Shown here piece after piece: positions 1 to 10,498 of a stretch of 64,000 bases of DNA (position 1 is its first letter; the number at the start of each line of letters is the position of its first letter). Position numbers and translations under genes: made by a program. The stretch is from Symsagittifera roscoffensis (taxonomy: Eukaryota > Xenacoelomorpha > Acoela > Convolutidae), in contig NC_087070.1 of NCBI RefSeq assembly GCF_963678635.1, positions 45,243,467 to 45,307,466 of the forward strand, written 5' to 3'. The notes under the pieces are model-generated. The model saw only the letters and a program-made list of their open reading frames with translations, made no database searches and was not told the origin of the DNA.

Positions 1-1049
1 GTAATGCAAACTCGCAAACTGCCTGCACGCCATTTCAAGACAATCTAAGATAGAAAATAAAGAAGTAATCTTGAAAACAAAGATGAGAATTCCATGTCGA
101 CAGAAGAAACTTAAGCAACCCCTGACGATTGAGACAACGTTTATAATGTTGAAATTGATTTAAAATACCCTTAAATTGTTGCATGAAAGTCACATTGACT
201 ATTCACTGGCAACCACTGAGGAAGAAGTTCAAAAATATTGGTTAAGCAGATACCAAACAAATCTCTCATAACAAAAGGAAAACAATGAAAACAGTGGAAC
301 CGCAATAGCTAAAGTGAAAAAATCGTTACAAACTTTAGATGATAGGAGTCATTATATCATTCATTATAAACTCCTGAAACTCTACATGAAGCGTAGCCTA
401 ATCGTTACAAAACTATATCTCATCGTAAAGTTCAAACAATAACTGTGGCTCGAATTGTACATAACTCTAAATATAAACAAACAGAAAACGGCAAAAAGCA
501 AGTTTGAAGAAGCCCTTTACAAATTATTGAGCAATACAATTTATGGGGAAAATGTGTGAGTCGAAAAAAAAGAGAATGAAAATCAAGATTCTACGAGATG
601 CTGATGAAACATTGCGAAATAAAATTAAGTTTGAAATCGAAACCTCCATAATATTTGGTGAAGTCATGGCTGCATTAACATTAGCGCCATCGAAAATCAG
701 ATGGGATGTACGCACAATTGTAGGAGCGTGTAAACTAGAGCTAGCAAAGTTTGAGATGTACAAGTTTCATTACGAGGTTATGAAGATCAATTTTACCTGT
801 CAACTCTTTTACTCAGACACTGACAGCCTAATGTACGAAATAAAAACGGAAAAAAGTCGAATTTTTATGAAAAACTACTTTAAACGTGAAATTTTGGACA
901 ATTTTGAATTCTCCAATTATCCATCGGACCACTTTTTCTGCAATGCAGATAGCAATCTTGCAGTTTTAAAGTTTAAAGACGAATTCCCGGGTGATATAGT
1001 TACAGAATTTGTGGCTTTGAAGCCAAAGCTTTTTTCAATACTACCCTAA
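1..1049 (+). pseudogene. Protein-primed family-B DNA polymerase, broken fragment (post-motif A to motif C)
   Basis: Seen: the window opens just after where polymerase motif A should be (compare 27,788-27,830, which has DANNLYGG in the same context). It continues through a segment read as KLPARHFKTI, a segment around IDLKYP, the motif B region (ALYKLLSNTIYGEN, about 505-550) and motif C (FYSDTDSLMYEI, about 808-843). Several frameshifts and stops interrupt the frame, for example between the YGEN motif and the following CESKKKRMK stretch. The longest open piece is 543-1049 (168 aa), ending ...KPKLFSILP. Known: YxDTDS with an upstream NxxYG marks family-B polymerases of the DNA_pol_B_2 (protein-primed, Polinton/virus-like) group. 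Inference: a dead copy of a mobile-element polymerase. The N-terminal part would lie left of the window. Confidence 0.82.
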
Positions 1050-1084
1050 AGTAAGTTCAATTCTTTCAAAGTTACTTCAAAATT

Positions 1085-1300
1085 GTTCAGAGTGCTTTTT
1101 TTGAAAATGAAAAAATTACGAAAATTTTTTTTAAAAATTAATACGATTTTTTGAAAAAATTGAAAAAAAAAAACGTTTTCAAAAATAAATTTGTGAAAAA
1201 ATTTTTTCAAAAAAAATTGAAAAAAAATTATATAAAAATTAATTTTCGAAAAAAAATTTTAAAAAAATTTATTTAGAAAAAAAAACTGGAAAAAAACTTT
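1085..1300. repeat. AT-rich low-complexity spacer
   Basis: Seen: runs of A and T with repeated AAAAATTT/GAAAAAAATT motifs between the polymerase motif C fragment and the C-terminal fragment. The same block recurs at about 2,766-2,960. It may be a degenerate intron or an insertion within the polymerase, because the coding homology resumes after an AG at the end of a T-rich stretch (near 1,500). Confidence 0.6.
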
Positions 1301-1482
1301 TTAAATGAAAGTTTTCTTGATGACTTAGGTCTTTTGTGTATCTGTGGTTGGGTAGGGAAAGGTTAAATGGTTGACACCTTTTTTTAAATGAGGGGGATAT
1401 CTTCTGAAAAAGGTGCTTACATGTTTTTTTAATTTTCAACTTCAAGTGTAAGTTTACAAAACAGTTATATATAACATGGTTA

Positions 1483-1740
1483 GTGAGCATCACTTTTTTA
1501 GATACACGAAAGCATTCTGCAGAAGCCATCACTAAGGTCACTCAACGGTTGCTAACTGATGAAAGATACATCAAAACTCTCGCCTCTGGAAACCTTGTAC
1601 GAGCCAAAAATACTCGCATGATCTCCGAGAGGCAGAATCTGAACACTGTTCGACCAAACAAAATCGCATTGTCAGCCTCTGATGATAAGGGATACATCCT
1701 CAGAGATGGTATCTGCCATACGATCACTGAAGAACTGTGA
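1483..1740 (+). pseudogene. DNA polymerase B C-terminal fragment, copy 1
   Basis: Seen: an 85-aa open frame whose second half reads VRAKNTRMISERQN...RPNKIALSASDDKGYILRDGI. The phrase KIALS..DDK..I..DGI is the usual C-terminal signature of DNA_pol_B_2 polymerases, and better copies at 7,906-8,061 and 15,700-15,853 end in the expected TLPYDH followed by a stop. It lies about 430 bases downstream of the motif C fragment, separated by the AT-rich spacer. The methionine at 1483 is probably not a true start. Here the frame ends in TEEL rather than the family C-terminus, so the last residues are frameshifted. Confidence 0.75.
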
Positions 1741-2071
1741 ATTCTTCTATCTTTCCTGATAATCTGATGATGATAATGACAATGAAAGGAATATGAGGGA
1801 AACTAATAGCACCAGTCACCACAAAGATGATTATTTAGACGCTTGACTGAAATTTTTTGAGGAGAAAGAAGAGACAAAAGACTGGGATCAGGAAATCGTC
1901 ACGTAAGATACGAATTACGGGTCAGAAGATAGGTTTTGTGTGATGAATACTGAACCGAGCCAATCGTTGAGAGACCTGTTAAATAGTTTCACTAGCTATG
2001 ATGCTCCAGTTCCAGATAGAATTCGTGTCACGGAAATTGCTGAGAGCGATATCAAGAGCGATGATTTGGTA
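1741..2071 (+). pseudogene. X ORF remnant, truncated by the tandem junction
   Basis: Seen: sequence matching the small X ORF of the array (see 8,090-8,462): an acidic Asp/Asn-rich start, then LDAWLKLFEEKEET-like and IFTQDT-like segments and FRVMNTEPS. It has stops (TGA after LDA, TAA after the IFT-like segment) and ends at the 2071/2072 junction before the SSDNEW terminus. It directly follows the polymerase C-terminal fragment, the same order as elsewhere in the window. Function unknown. Confidence 0.6.
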
Positions 2072-2079
2072 GCGTAGCC

Positions 2080-2730
2080 TAATCGTTACAAAACTATATC
2101 TCATCGTAAAGTTCAAACAATAACTGTGGCTCGAATTGTACATAACTCTAAATATAAACAAACAGAAAACGGCAAAAAGCAAGTTTGAAGAAGCCCTTTA
2201 CAAATTATTGAGCAATACAATTTATGGGGAAAATGTGTGAGTCGAAAAAAAAGAGAATGAAAATCAAGATTCTACGAGATGCTGATGAAACATTGCGAAA
2301 TAAAATTAAGTTTGAAATCGAAACCTCCATAATATTTGGTGAAGTCATGGCTGCATTAACATTAGCGCCATCGAAAATCAGATGGGATGTACGCACAATT
2401 GTAGGAGCGTGTAAACTAGAGCTAGCAAAGTTTGAGATGTACAAGTTTCATTACGAGGTTATGAAGATCAATTTTACCTGTCAACTCTTTTACTCAGACA
2501 CTGACAGCCTAATGTACGAAATAAAAACGGAAAAAAGTCGAATTTTTATGAAAAACTACTTTAAACGTGAAATTTTGGACAATTTTGAATTCTCCAATTA
2601 TCCATCGGACCACTTTTTCTGCAATGCAGATAGCAATCTTGCAGTTTTAAAGTTTAAAGACGAATTCCCGGGTGATATAGTTACAGAATTTGTGGCTTTG
2701 AAGCCAAAGCTTTTTTCAATACTACCCTAA
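2080..2730 (+). pseudogene. DNA polymerase B palm fragment (motifs B and C), copy 2
   Basis: Seen: duplicate of the segment at 399-1049, with the same 168-aa open piece (2,224-2,730) containing FYSDTDSLMYEI. The frameshift after the motif B region is shared by both copies, so the gene was already dead before the duplication. The open piece is truncated after KPKLFSILP, with no exonuclease region and no motif A. Confidence 0.85.
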
Positions 2731-3141
2731 AGTAAGTTCAATTCTTTCAAATTTACTTCAAAATTGTTCAGAGTGCTTTTTTTGAAAATGAAAAAATTAC
2801 GAAAATTTTTTTAAAAAATTGAAAAAAAAAAACGTTTTCAAAAATAAATTTGTGAAAAAATTTTTTCAAAAAAAATTGAAAAAAAATTATATAAAAATTA
2901 ATTTTCGAAAAAAAATTTTAAAAAAATTTATTTAGAAAAAAAAACTGGAAAAAAACTTTTTAAATGAAAGTTTTCTTGATGACTTAGGTCTTTTGTGTAT
3001 CTGTGGTTGGGTAGGGAAAGGTTAAATGGTTGACACCTTTTTTTAAATGAGGGGGATATCTTCTGAAAAAGGTGCTTACATGTTTTTTTAATTTTCAACT
3101 TCAAGTGTAAGTTTACAAAACAGTTATATATAACATGGTTA

Positions 3142-3399
3142 GTGAGCATCACTTTTTTAGATACACGAAAGCATTCTGCAGAAGCCATCACTAAGGTCAC
3201 TCAACGGTTGCTAACTGATGAAAGATACATCAAAACTCTCGCCTCTGGAAACCTTGTACGAGCCAAAAATACTCGCATGATCTCCGAGAGGCAGAATCTG
3301 AACACTGTTCGACCAAACAAAATCGCATTGTCAGCCTCTGATGATAAGGGATACATCCTCAGAGATGGTATCTGCCATACGATCACTGAAGAACTGTGA
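3142..3399 (+). pseudogene. DNA polymerase B C-terminal fragment, copy 2
   Basis: Seen: identical 85-aa peptide to that at 1483-1740, with the same KIALSASDDKGY signature. It is part of the second tandem unit and shows the same loss of the final TLPY.H residues. Confidence 0.75.
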
Positions 3400-3409
3400 A
3401 TTCTTCTAT

Positions 3410-3775
3410 CTTTCCTGATAATCTGATGATGATAATGACAATGAAAGGAATATGAGGGAAACTAATAGCACCAGTCACCACAAAGATGATTATTTAGACG
3501 CTTGACTGAAATTTTTTGAGGAGAAAGAAGAGACAAAAGACTGGGATCAGGAAATCTTCACGTAAGATACGAATTACGGGTCAGAAGATAGGTTTTGTGT
3601 GATGAATACTGAACCGAGCCAATCGTTGAGAGACCTGTTAAATAGTTTCACTAGCTACGATGCTCCAGTTCCAGATAGAATTCGTGTCACGGAAATTGCT
3701 GAGAGCGATATCAAGAGCGATGATTTGGTTAACCCAATTGCAGTCACGTCTTCGTCTTCGGATAATGAATGGTAG
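3410..3775 (+). pseudogene. X ORF, copy with complete C-terminus but internal stops
   Basis: Seen: the acidic lead-in, then EEKEET...DWDQ, RVMNTEPSQSLRDLLNSFTS, RIRVTEIAESDIKSDDL and a C-terminus NPIAVTSSSSDNEW, followed by TAG at 3773-3775. An in-frame TGA falls after LDA and a TAA after the IFT-like segment. A duplicated TCTTCG adds two serines. No known domain recognised. The gene lies just downstream of the polymerase C-terminus on the same strand, which suggests it belonged to the same element. Confidence 0.6.
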
Positions 3776-4299
3776 CTCGACCGCGAAGCAGTTGAAGATT
3801 CAGCACCGCAGTCAAAGAAACGCAAAACAAACAAAAAACTCTAAGGTTGTGTATTTGCTTCAAGTTAAATGCAAAATTTATTGTTGTAAATCAGTGTACT
3901 AAATTATAGTTACTTTCCATGTTTGTTCGCAGTTAGGTAATGGCGGGCTACTTTAAATCCGTTTTTAGGTTTTATGTTACACTATTTTATCTGGAGTGGT
4001 TTTGAAAGTTTCCATATTATAATTGACCCCAAACTGTTTTTGGTGCCTCACACTTGTTTTAGAAGATTGTGTGTATAGTTTAACCAATTCGTTTCATATC
4101 TATTTTCACCAAGACCATAGAGTTGGAATAAACATTGAAAGAACCAACTCGCAAAGACCTTCAACAGCAAAACGCATTGAATAATTTTCGTTCAACATAA
4201 CTTTCGTTCGAATACAACATAGCTTGCCGAGCTATAGGTGGCAAAAAGAAATAAGATATCGCCTCATAGCGTAGAACGATTTTGTTTTTAACCAACACA

Positions 4300-4520
4300 A
4301 TTTTCACATAGGGATCATTAAGTATGAAAATTATACATTGGGATCATTAGGGATCAATAATTTCACATAGAGCTCATTAGCTATAAATATTATACATAGA
4401 GATCATTAGGTATAAATATTTTACGTAGGGATCATTAGGAATAAATAATTACGTAGGGCGTTTAGGTATAATCTATACCCAAAAATCCCTGTAGCGATCA
4501 ACCCCCCCTCCCCATCCCCG
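4300..4520. repeat. ~30-bp minisatellite plus C-rich tract (unit A)
   Basis: Seen: tandem degenerate repeats built on 'ATAGRGATCATTAG' followed by 'TATAAATAATTT', ending in TCTATACCC and then a C-rich tract with T interruptions (4,501-4,520). The same block occurs at about 8,875-9,085, 12,225-12,428, 16,665-16,880, 19,237-19,450 and 23,025-23,215, one per array unit. The complementary strand of the C tract is G-rich and could form a quadruplex. Confidence 0.8.
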
Positions 4521-5323
4521 CCCAGTGTCGTATATCTATAGTACTGCTACATATGTTAATAAATTTCCAATTCGGTGCAGCAAAATTAGCACCAAATACA
4601 AAACACCAAATACAGAATACATTTTTGCATGAAATAAATTGGAAAGCCAGAAGTCAAATTATGTATAAATTATGCATTTCAAAAAATTGCGAGATACAAT
4701 GAGATGGCAAAGTTTTTAAATCGCGCTTTTAATCATTGTACTGCTGTTTGAAACTTTTTTCCAGTTCATTTGATGAATTGAATTTGCATCAGCTGTGTTA
4801 ATTTTTTTTTACTAATCAAATGTCGAAACACATGTGATATTAAAGTGGTACCGCAGCCTAACGATTCGAAACTGCCACCAAAAACAGAAATTTTACTTGC
4901 GACCTAGATTGGAAAAAAAGAAAGTTTGTAATAATACCCTTTGTTTCGCAAGTTTAATTGAATAACTTTCAATAAAACAAAGCCGAGATCGTTTTTAAGT
5001 GCCAAATGAAATATTTTAAAGAAAATAGACATTAAGGAAAAATGAATTTGAAATAAAACTGACGACTAACAATTGAAGCTATACTGCAAGAGATTTTGTA
5101 CAGAGAAGCAAAGCTGCACTTAGCAATTACGAGTAAACAAACGGCACAGGTGAGCCGCTTCAAAAATAAAAAACCCTTAAAGTTTAGCAAGGAAAAATAA
5201 GTTTTAAAATAGTATAAAAACTGACGTGTAGAAACGTTTCAGTTGAATTCGCAATTGCACAATAATATCTCGCTAATCTCAGGAGTTAACACACATATAA
5301 AAGTAAAAAACAGTCAGCAATGA

Positions 5324-5734
5324 ATGCGTTGCAACAAAACTGAGAAAACTCATGCTAATAAAAAGCAAAAAAATGATCGAGCATTAGGCAGTGATTTGAA
5401 AACTAAACACACGAACTGCGACAAAGAACTATTGGACGAGGTCGTTGCGTGCGGCTTTTGGCACGAGTGTAGTGCGATTGAATCCCACACCGGTTGCGGT
5501 CTGAGGTTTACCGAGATCATCCGCCTCCTCAAGGTGGGATCGGCTACACGCTACAGTAAAATGAATGACATCCTTTTCCCCACGTTTGAGCCGATACTTG
5601 GAGCTATTGAGAAAGTGCCAATAAAAGTCAGAGAAACTTGGAATCCCCAGAAAATTTCTCGGACTAATTCAGCGCAATTGAACAAATTATTCAAGAAAAG
5701 AAGAGATTTAACAAAATTTTTCAAATTTATTTGA
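5324..5734 (+). pseudogene. Y ORF, conserved unknown protein fragment (copy A)
   Basis: Seen: a 136-aa open frame. The conserved core (about 5,395-5,620) reads NCDKELL.EVVACGFWH, then HTGCGLRFTEIIRLLKVGS and ATRYSKMNDIL. This core is clearly more GC-rich than its surroundings. Copies occur at 13,271-13,495 (frameshifted after YSKM.DIL) and 24,053-24,361 (open for 102 aa), with a short 3' piece at 9,596-9,760. Differences between copies A and F are few in the core and often conservative, which is what an old coding sequence would leave. I do not recognise the family. The opposite strand is also open over part of it, so strand assignment is not certain. Confidence 0.5.
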
Positions 5735-6544
5735 TCAGTTAAATCAAACCTTTAACAATTAAAGGTTTACGTTAATTGGACAGCATACCGAGCGGATCAG
5801 TTGCAAGTAAACTTTTAAAGAAAAACAGGCATACAAAATAAATACACTAATTGCAAACGCTTGCAACAATAGGTAGTCAATGTCTTTTATTCAAGAAAGA
5901 CTTGTCAATCATCTAACAGGATTAGAAAGGGTAGTTTGCTGAATTTTTACATTCATTTAAAAGCTAGACAAAAAATGACAGAAAGCAAAAACGTATAACT
6001 AGTGATAAAAACGTCCCGAATTTCAACCAAAATTAGGCAAAATTTCTACAAGTATACAGTAATGTAGATAGTATTTGGAACATCAGTAAAAAAGCTGCTT
6101 TGTGAAAAAAAAACTTAAAAATACAAAAAGCAAAAGTGGGAGCTGTTTCTCAGCAGCATTTAAAATAGCGACCATAATTATTTTTGAAAATTGAGAACTT
6201 TGTCGTTTTTTCTGCAAGCATGTGGGGTTTTTTACTAAAATAAGTTTGGTTTTATTAACTTTTATGAATCGTAGCAAAGAAAAACAAAAAAAATGGAGCT
6301 TTTTGTCGAAAACTTAACTTTCACTAGCGAAAAATCAATATGAATAGTGGCGTTGTTGATCTAAAAATCAAAATTCACGATGGTGTGTGAAATGAGCGTA
6401 TAACGATTGGTCCAATCTGATATCAATTAAAACAACTTGATATGCACTTTAACAAATGAACAAAAAGAACAGACTAACAATCTGGAAAATCGTATTCCTT
6501 GATGGAAACAATAGGCCGACAGTTTTACTTAAAAAAAAAGGAAA

Positions 6545-7079
6545 ATTTATTGATTGTTTGAACTTTTTGTGCTTGATAGAAGAATAGTTTAGCTCAAAAC
6601 ATTGAAATTGTTCATCTTCTTATGATGAGGTTTCTGTTTTAGAAACCAATAGTTTCATGAAAAAGCCCAAAAACAAACCAGTAAATAAACCTCAAAATAG
6701 AAATATGATCAAGTACAAAATATTGAGATTACATTGACTTGTTGTATGGAGGGCAAAACTTTCACTTAATCAGAAAGATATCTTTGGTTTTTGGTTTAAT
6801 CTTTATCGCCCGATTGTTCCAACGATGTATCAGGGTATTTTCTTACAGGCAACAAGTTTTTACCTCAAAAACTACACTTGATCAAGTTTTCATATTGAGG
6901 TTTACATTCTGCAAAAGATTAGTTTTTATGAAAAACAAGAAGAAGCTTTTTTAAGATTTCCAGTAAGAAATTTAAAATATCTGTGAAGTCGAATTTCAAT
7001 GACACACAACTTCTCTGGCAGGTGATTTCAAAAATTTCGTACAATTGAGTCAGGACTTTTGTAAAATTTATTTGCAGTA
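6545..7079. repeat. 535-bp block with an apparently exact copy at 10,499-11,033
   Basis: Seen: by eye the two blocks look identical, including a 71-aa peptide starting MLYGGQNFHLIRK, while other copies of the same block (around 14,518, 18,605, 21,177 and 25,395) have substitutions and frameshifts. The match stops sharply at TTTGCAGT. Suggests recent copying or gene conversion between units A and B. Confidence 0.8.
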
Positions 7080-7227
7080 AAATATATAGTGATTGATAAT
7101 CAAACAATTCTTTTCGCAAGCTTGAATACCTTTTTGAATAGTGACCTGCTTTTTGTCAAACATGTATTTCGATAAAATCAGCTCAAAAATGAATCAGTCA
7201 CATGAAGTATTTTTGACAATAAAAGCT

Positions 7228-7228
<1 letters not shown>

Positions 7229-7264
<36 letters not shown>
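7229..7264. repeat. (GA)n microsatellite
   Basis: Seen: about 18 AG repeats after GACAATAAAAGCTT, in array unit A. Confidence 0.95.
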
Positions 7265-7267
<3 letters not shown>

Positions 7268-7555
7268 GTGTTCAAGATTGGCATGTTTTTATAGAATTCT
7301 TGTTTCATAAAACCAGATACTTTGAAAAAATATGGAATGGGATTTTTAGTTCATTTTAGCCAAAAACTTAAAATTTGATTTTATAAACATCTTTTATGAG
7401 AAACTACAACGAAAAACACTTGCAACTATCATGATACTTGCCTACAGCACAAGAAAAGTCCTCGAAGTGACATTTAAGTCAAAGGCACCTCAGCAAAGCA
7501 ATTTAGTCTGTACCGGAAAAAAAGTTTCAATTTCTGACACACTGAAAGAAACAAA

Positions 7556-7625
7556 GCCCTGCTGGGACTCCAATCCCAGAAGGCAAAAGCAACTGGGTTA
7601 GTTCGAGGCCAAGTGGGAAGGATCT
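7556..7625 (-). repeat. tRNA-like sequence (SINE-type remnant) in unit A
   Basis: Seen: on the minus strand the sequence has a degenerate T-arm/B-box (here GGATTGGAGTCCC; better copies read GGGGTTCGAGTCCC) preceded by a TTGGCCTCGAAC stretch. Paralogs at 15,298-15,362, 21,781-21,850 and 28,847-28,914. I could not fold a full cloverleaf, so this is a tRNA-derived repeat and not a tRNA gene. Confidence 0.45.
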
Positions 7626-7905
7626 TGTCAGTTGTTCAAGTTCAATGATAAAGCAAGTGTAATATTCTGTAGGAAAAGTTGTTTTCGTGAAAGAAAAGCC
7701 TTGTTCCCGATTACAAAAAATATTGATGCTTCGAAGAAAAACACCCAAGCTTTGGACAGAAGGCGACAAAATAAAAGTAGACAAAGGATAATCCGACATT
7801 TCAACTTATCGCAAAAAAAAACATACATCGAGAGAAAGACAAGGTCCGCTCGGACAGTGAGAGGGACTTCTTCAAAATTCTTGCCTCTGGAAACTCAAAA
7901 CTCAT

Positions 7906-8061
7906 GCCTCTGGAAACCTTGTACGAGCCAAAAACACTCGCATGATCTCCGAGAGGCATAATTTGAACACTGTTCGACCAAACAAAATCGCATTGTCAGC
8001 CTCTGATGATAAGGGATACATCCTCAGCGATGGCATCTTCACATTGCCATACGATCACTAA
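7906..8061 (+). pseudogene. DNA polymerase B C-terminal end, best preserved (unit A)
   Basis: Seen: an open frame reading SGNLVRAKNTRMISERHN, then TVRPNKIALSASDDKGYIL and DGIFTLPYDH, followed by TAA at 8059-8061. This matches the usual end of DNA_pol_B_2 polymerases (RSK.H...T....KIAL...DDKR...DGI.TL.YGH). Everything upstream of this in the unit is unrelated repeat, so only the last ~50 residues survive. A short duplicated 'TGCCTCTGGAAAC' precedes it. Confidence 0.75.
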
Positions 8062-8089
8062 AGAACTGTGAATATTTCTATCTGTCCTG

Positions 8090-8462
8090 ATAATACCGAT
8101 AGCAATCAGTATGATAGTAATGACAATGAAAGGAATGTGAGTGAACCAGTCACCACGAAGATGAATATTTAGACGCTTGGCTGAAACTTTTCGAGGAAAA
8201 AGAAGAGACAATCGACTGGGATCAGGCAAACTCGAACCAAGAAGAAATCTTCACGCAAGATACGACTTACGGGTCAGTAGATAGCTTTCGTGTGATGAAT
8301 ACTGAACCGAGCCGACTGTTGAGAGACCTGTTAAATAGTTTCACTAACTATGACATTCCATTTCCAGGTAGAATTCGTGTCACGGAAACTGCTGAGAGCG
8401 ATATCAAGAGCGATGATTTGGTTAATCCAATTGCAGTCACATCTTCGGATAATGAATGGTAG
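8090..8462 (+). pseudogene. X ORF, longest open copy (unit A/B junction)
   Basis: Seen: starting ~30 bases after the polymerase stop there is an Asp/Asn-rich stretch (DNTDSNQYDSNDNERN), then in a frame shifted by an indel HHEDEYLDAWLKLFEEKEET and on, open through RVMNTEPSR, LLRDLLNSFTNYD, RIRVTETAESDIKSDDL and NPIAVTSSDNEW, to TAG at 8460-8462. Repeated polar and acidic residues; no transmembrane segment and no recognised domain. Its constant place just after a polymerase end suggests it was the next gene of the same element. Copies elsewhere are at 3,410, 11,369, 15,860 and 22,159. Confidence 0.55.
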
Positions 8463-10498
8463 CTCGACCGCGAAGCAGTTGAAGATTCAGCACCGCAGTC
8501 AAAGAGACGCAAAACAAATAGAAAACTCTAAGGTTGTGTATTTCCTTCAAGTTAAATGCAAAAATTATTGTTGTAAATCAGTGTACTAAATTATGGTTAC
8601 TTTCCATGTTTGTTCACAGTTCGGTAATAGCCGGCTACTTTAGGTTGTGTGTATAATTTAACCAATTCATTTCAGATCTATTTAAATCAAGACCATAGAG
8701 TTTGAAGAAATATTGAAAGAACCAATTCGCAAAGACCTTCAACAGCAAAACGCATTGAATAATTTTCGTTCAATTGGAATACAACATAGCTTGCCGAGCT
8801 ATAGGTGGCAAAAAGAGAGAATATATCGCCTCATTTCATAGAACGATTTTGTTTTTAACCACCACAATTCTCACATAAGGATCATTAAAAATAAAAATTA
8901 TACATTGGGATCATTAGGATCAATTATTTTCCATAGAGATCATTAGCTATAAAACTTATACATAGAGATCATTAGGTATAAATAATTTACATAGGGATCA
9001 TTAGGAATAAATATTTACGTAGGGCCTTTAGGCATAATCTATACCCAATAAACCCTGTAGCGATCACCCCCCCCCCCCTCCCCCAACCCAGTGTCGTATA
9101 TCGATGCAGCAAAATTAGACCAAAAACAAAACACCAAATACAGAATACATTTTTGCATGTAATAAATTGGAAAGCCAGAAGCCAAGTTATTTATAAATTA
9201 TGCATTTCAAAAAATTGCGAAATACATTGAGATGGAAAGTTTCTGAAATCGAGCTTTTAATAATTGTACTGCTGTTTGAAACTGTTTTTTTTTTCCAGTT
9301 CATTTGATGAATTAAATTTGCATCAGCTGTGTTAATTTTTTTACTAAGCAAATGTCGAAGCTTATGTGATATTATAGTGCTACCGCAGCCTAACGATTCG
9401 AAACTGCCACCGAAAACAGAAATTTTACTTGCGACTTAGGTTAGAAAAAAAGAAAAATTGTAATAATACACTTTGTTTCGCAAGTTTAATTGAACAACTT
9501 TCAATAAAACAGAGCCGAGATGGTTTTTAAGTGCCAAATGAAATGTTTTATAGAAAATAGACATCAAGGAAAAATTGAATTTGAAATAAAACTGACTCGC
9601 TACAGTAAAATGATTGACATCCTTGTCCCAGGTTTGAGCCGGTACTTGGAGCTATTGAGAAATTGCTAATAAAGGTCAGTAAAAACCTGGAATCCCAAGA
9701 AAGTTTCTCGGTCTAATTCAGCTCAATTTAACAAACTATTTAATAAAAGATGAGATTTAACAAAATTTTTCAAATTTATTTGATCAGTTAAATCAAACCT
9801 TTAACAATTAAAGTTTTACGTTAATTGGACAATATACCCAGCGGATCAGTTGCAAGTAAGCTTTAAAAGAAAAACAGGAATAAAAAATAGATAAACAAAT
9901 TACAAACGCTAGCAACAATAGGTAATCAAAACCTTTTATTCAAGAAAGACTTGTCAATCATCTAACAGGAATAGAAAGGGTAGTTGATTTTTTGCGAACA
10001 TCAGTAAAAAATTTGCTTTCTGGATTTTTCGAAAAAAACACTTTAAAGAATACAAAAAGCAAAAGTGGCAGCTGTTTTTCAGCAGCATTTAAAAAAACGA
10101 CCATAGTTATTTTTGAAAAAAAAGAACTGATAAACTTTTTTTAAAAGCATGAAGCTTTGTCATTTTTTCGGCAAGCATGTGGGGTTTTGTATTAAAAAAA
10201 GTTTGGTTTTATTAACTTCTATGAATCATAGCAAAGAAAAACAAAAAACTGGAGCTTTTTGTCGAAAACTTAACTTTCACTAGCGAAAAATCAACATGAA
10301 TAGTGGCATTGTTGATCTAAAAATCAGTTCACGATGAGGTGTGAAATGAGCGTATAACGAACGGTTCAATCTGATATCAAGTAAAACAACTTGATATGCG
10401 CTTTGAAAAATGAACAAAAAGAACAGAATAACAATTTGGAAAATCGTATTCCGTGATGGAAACAATAGGCCGACAGTTTTATTAAAAAAACAGGAAAA

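Larger units (their letters stand above)
391..2071. repeat. 1.68-kb direct tandem duplication, copy 1
   Basis: Seen: the sequence starting GCGTAGCCTAATCG at 391 restarts at 2072 and runs nearly base for base to about 3,729. The two copies carry identical predicted peptides of 168, 90, 85 and 61 aa. The main difference is a ~22-base deletion in the AT-rich spacer of copy 2 (near 2,815). The unit holds the polymerase palm region, the polymerase C-terminus and part of the X ORF. Near-identity implies a very recent duplication or an assembly artefact. Confidence 0.93.
2072..3729. repeat. 1.66-kb direct tandem duplication, copy 2
   Basis: Second copy of the unit at 391-2071, ending where both copies read GATGATTTGGT. 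After this point the sequence continues into the full X ORF end and the long array. The junction at 2071/2072 joins the inside of the X ORF to the polymerase, so copy 1 has a truncated X ORF and copy 2 a complete one. Confidence 0.93.
3730..8427. repeat. Array unit A (about 4.7 kb)
   Basis: Seen: unit from one 'GATGATTTGGTTAA' landmark to the next. Order of content: X ORF end, ~30-bp minisatellite and poly-C tract, a short segment whose reverse strand reads SVYKISCS-like, the Y ORF (5,324-5,734), a landmark reading GAGCGTATAACGA, the block peptide LYGGQNFHLIRK (6,739-6,954), a GA microsatellite, tRNA-like sequence, the polymerase C-terminus (7,906-8,061) and the next X ORF. This is the longest, most complete unit. 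Later units are deleted versions of it. Confidence 0.8.

Noticed and set aside
1269-1541. 90-aa minus-strand ORF, repeated at 2928-3200
   Set aside because: Identical only because the DNA is duplicated; low-complexity sequence antisense to the polymerase C-terminal fragment.
4300-4480. CRISPR-like array (regular ~30-bp repeats)
   Set aside because: Repeats are degenerate, directly adjacent with no unique spacers, and the DNA is animal; it is a minisatellite.
6739-6954. 71-aa ORF MLYGGQNFHLIRK..., also at 10,692
   Set aside because: Open only in the two identical blocks; the four other copies have frameshifts, so the sequence is probably non-coding.
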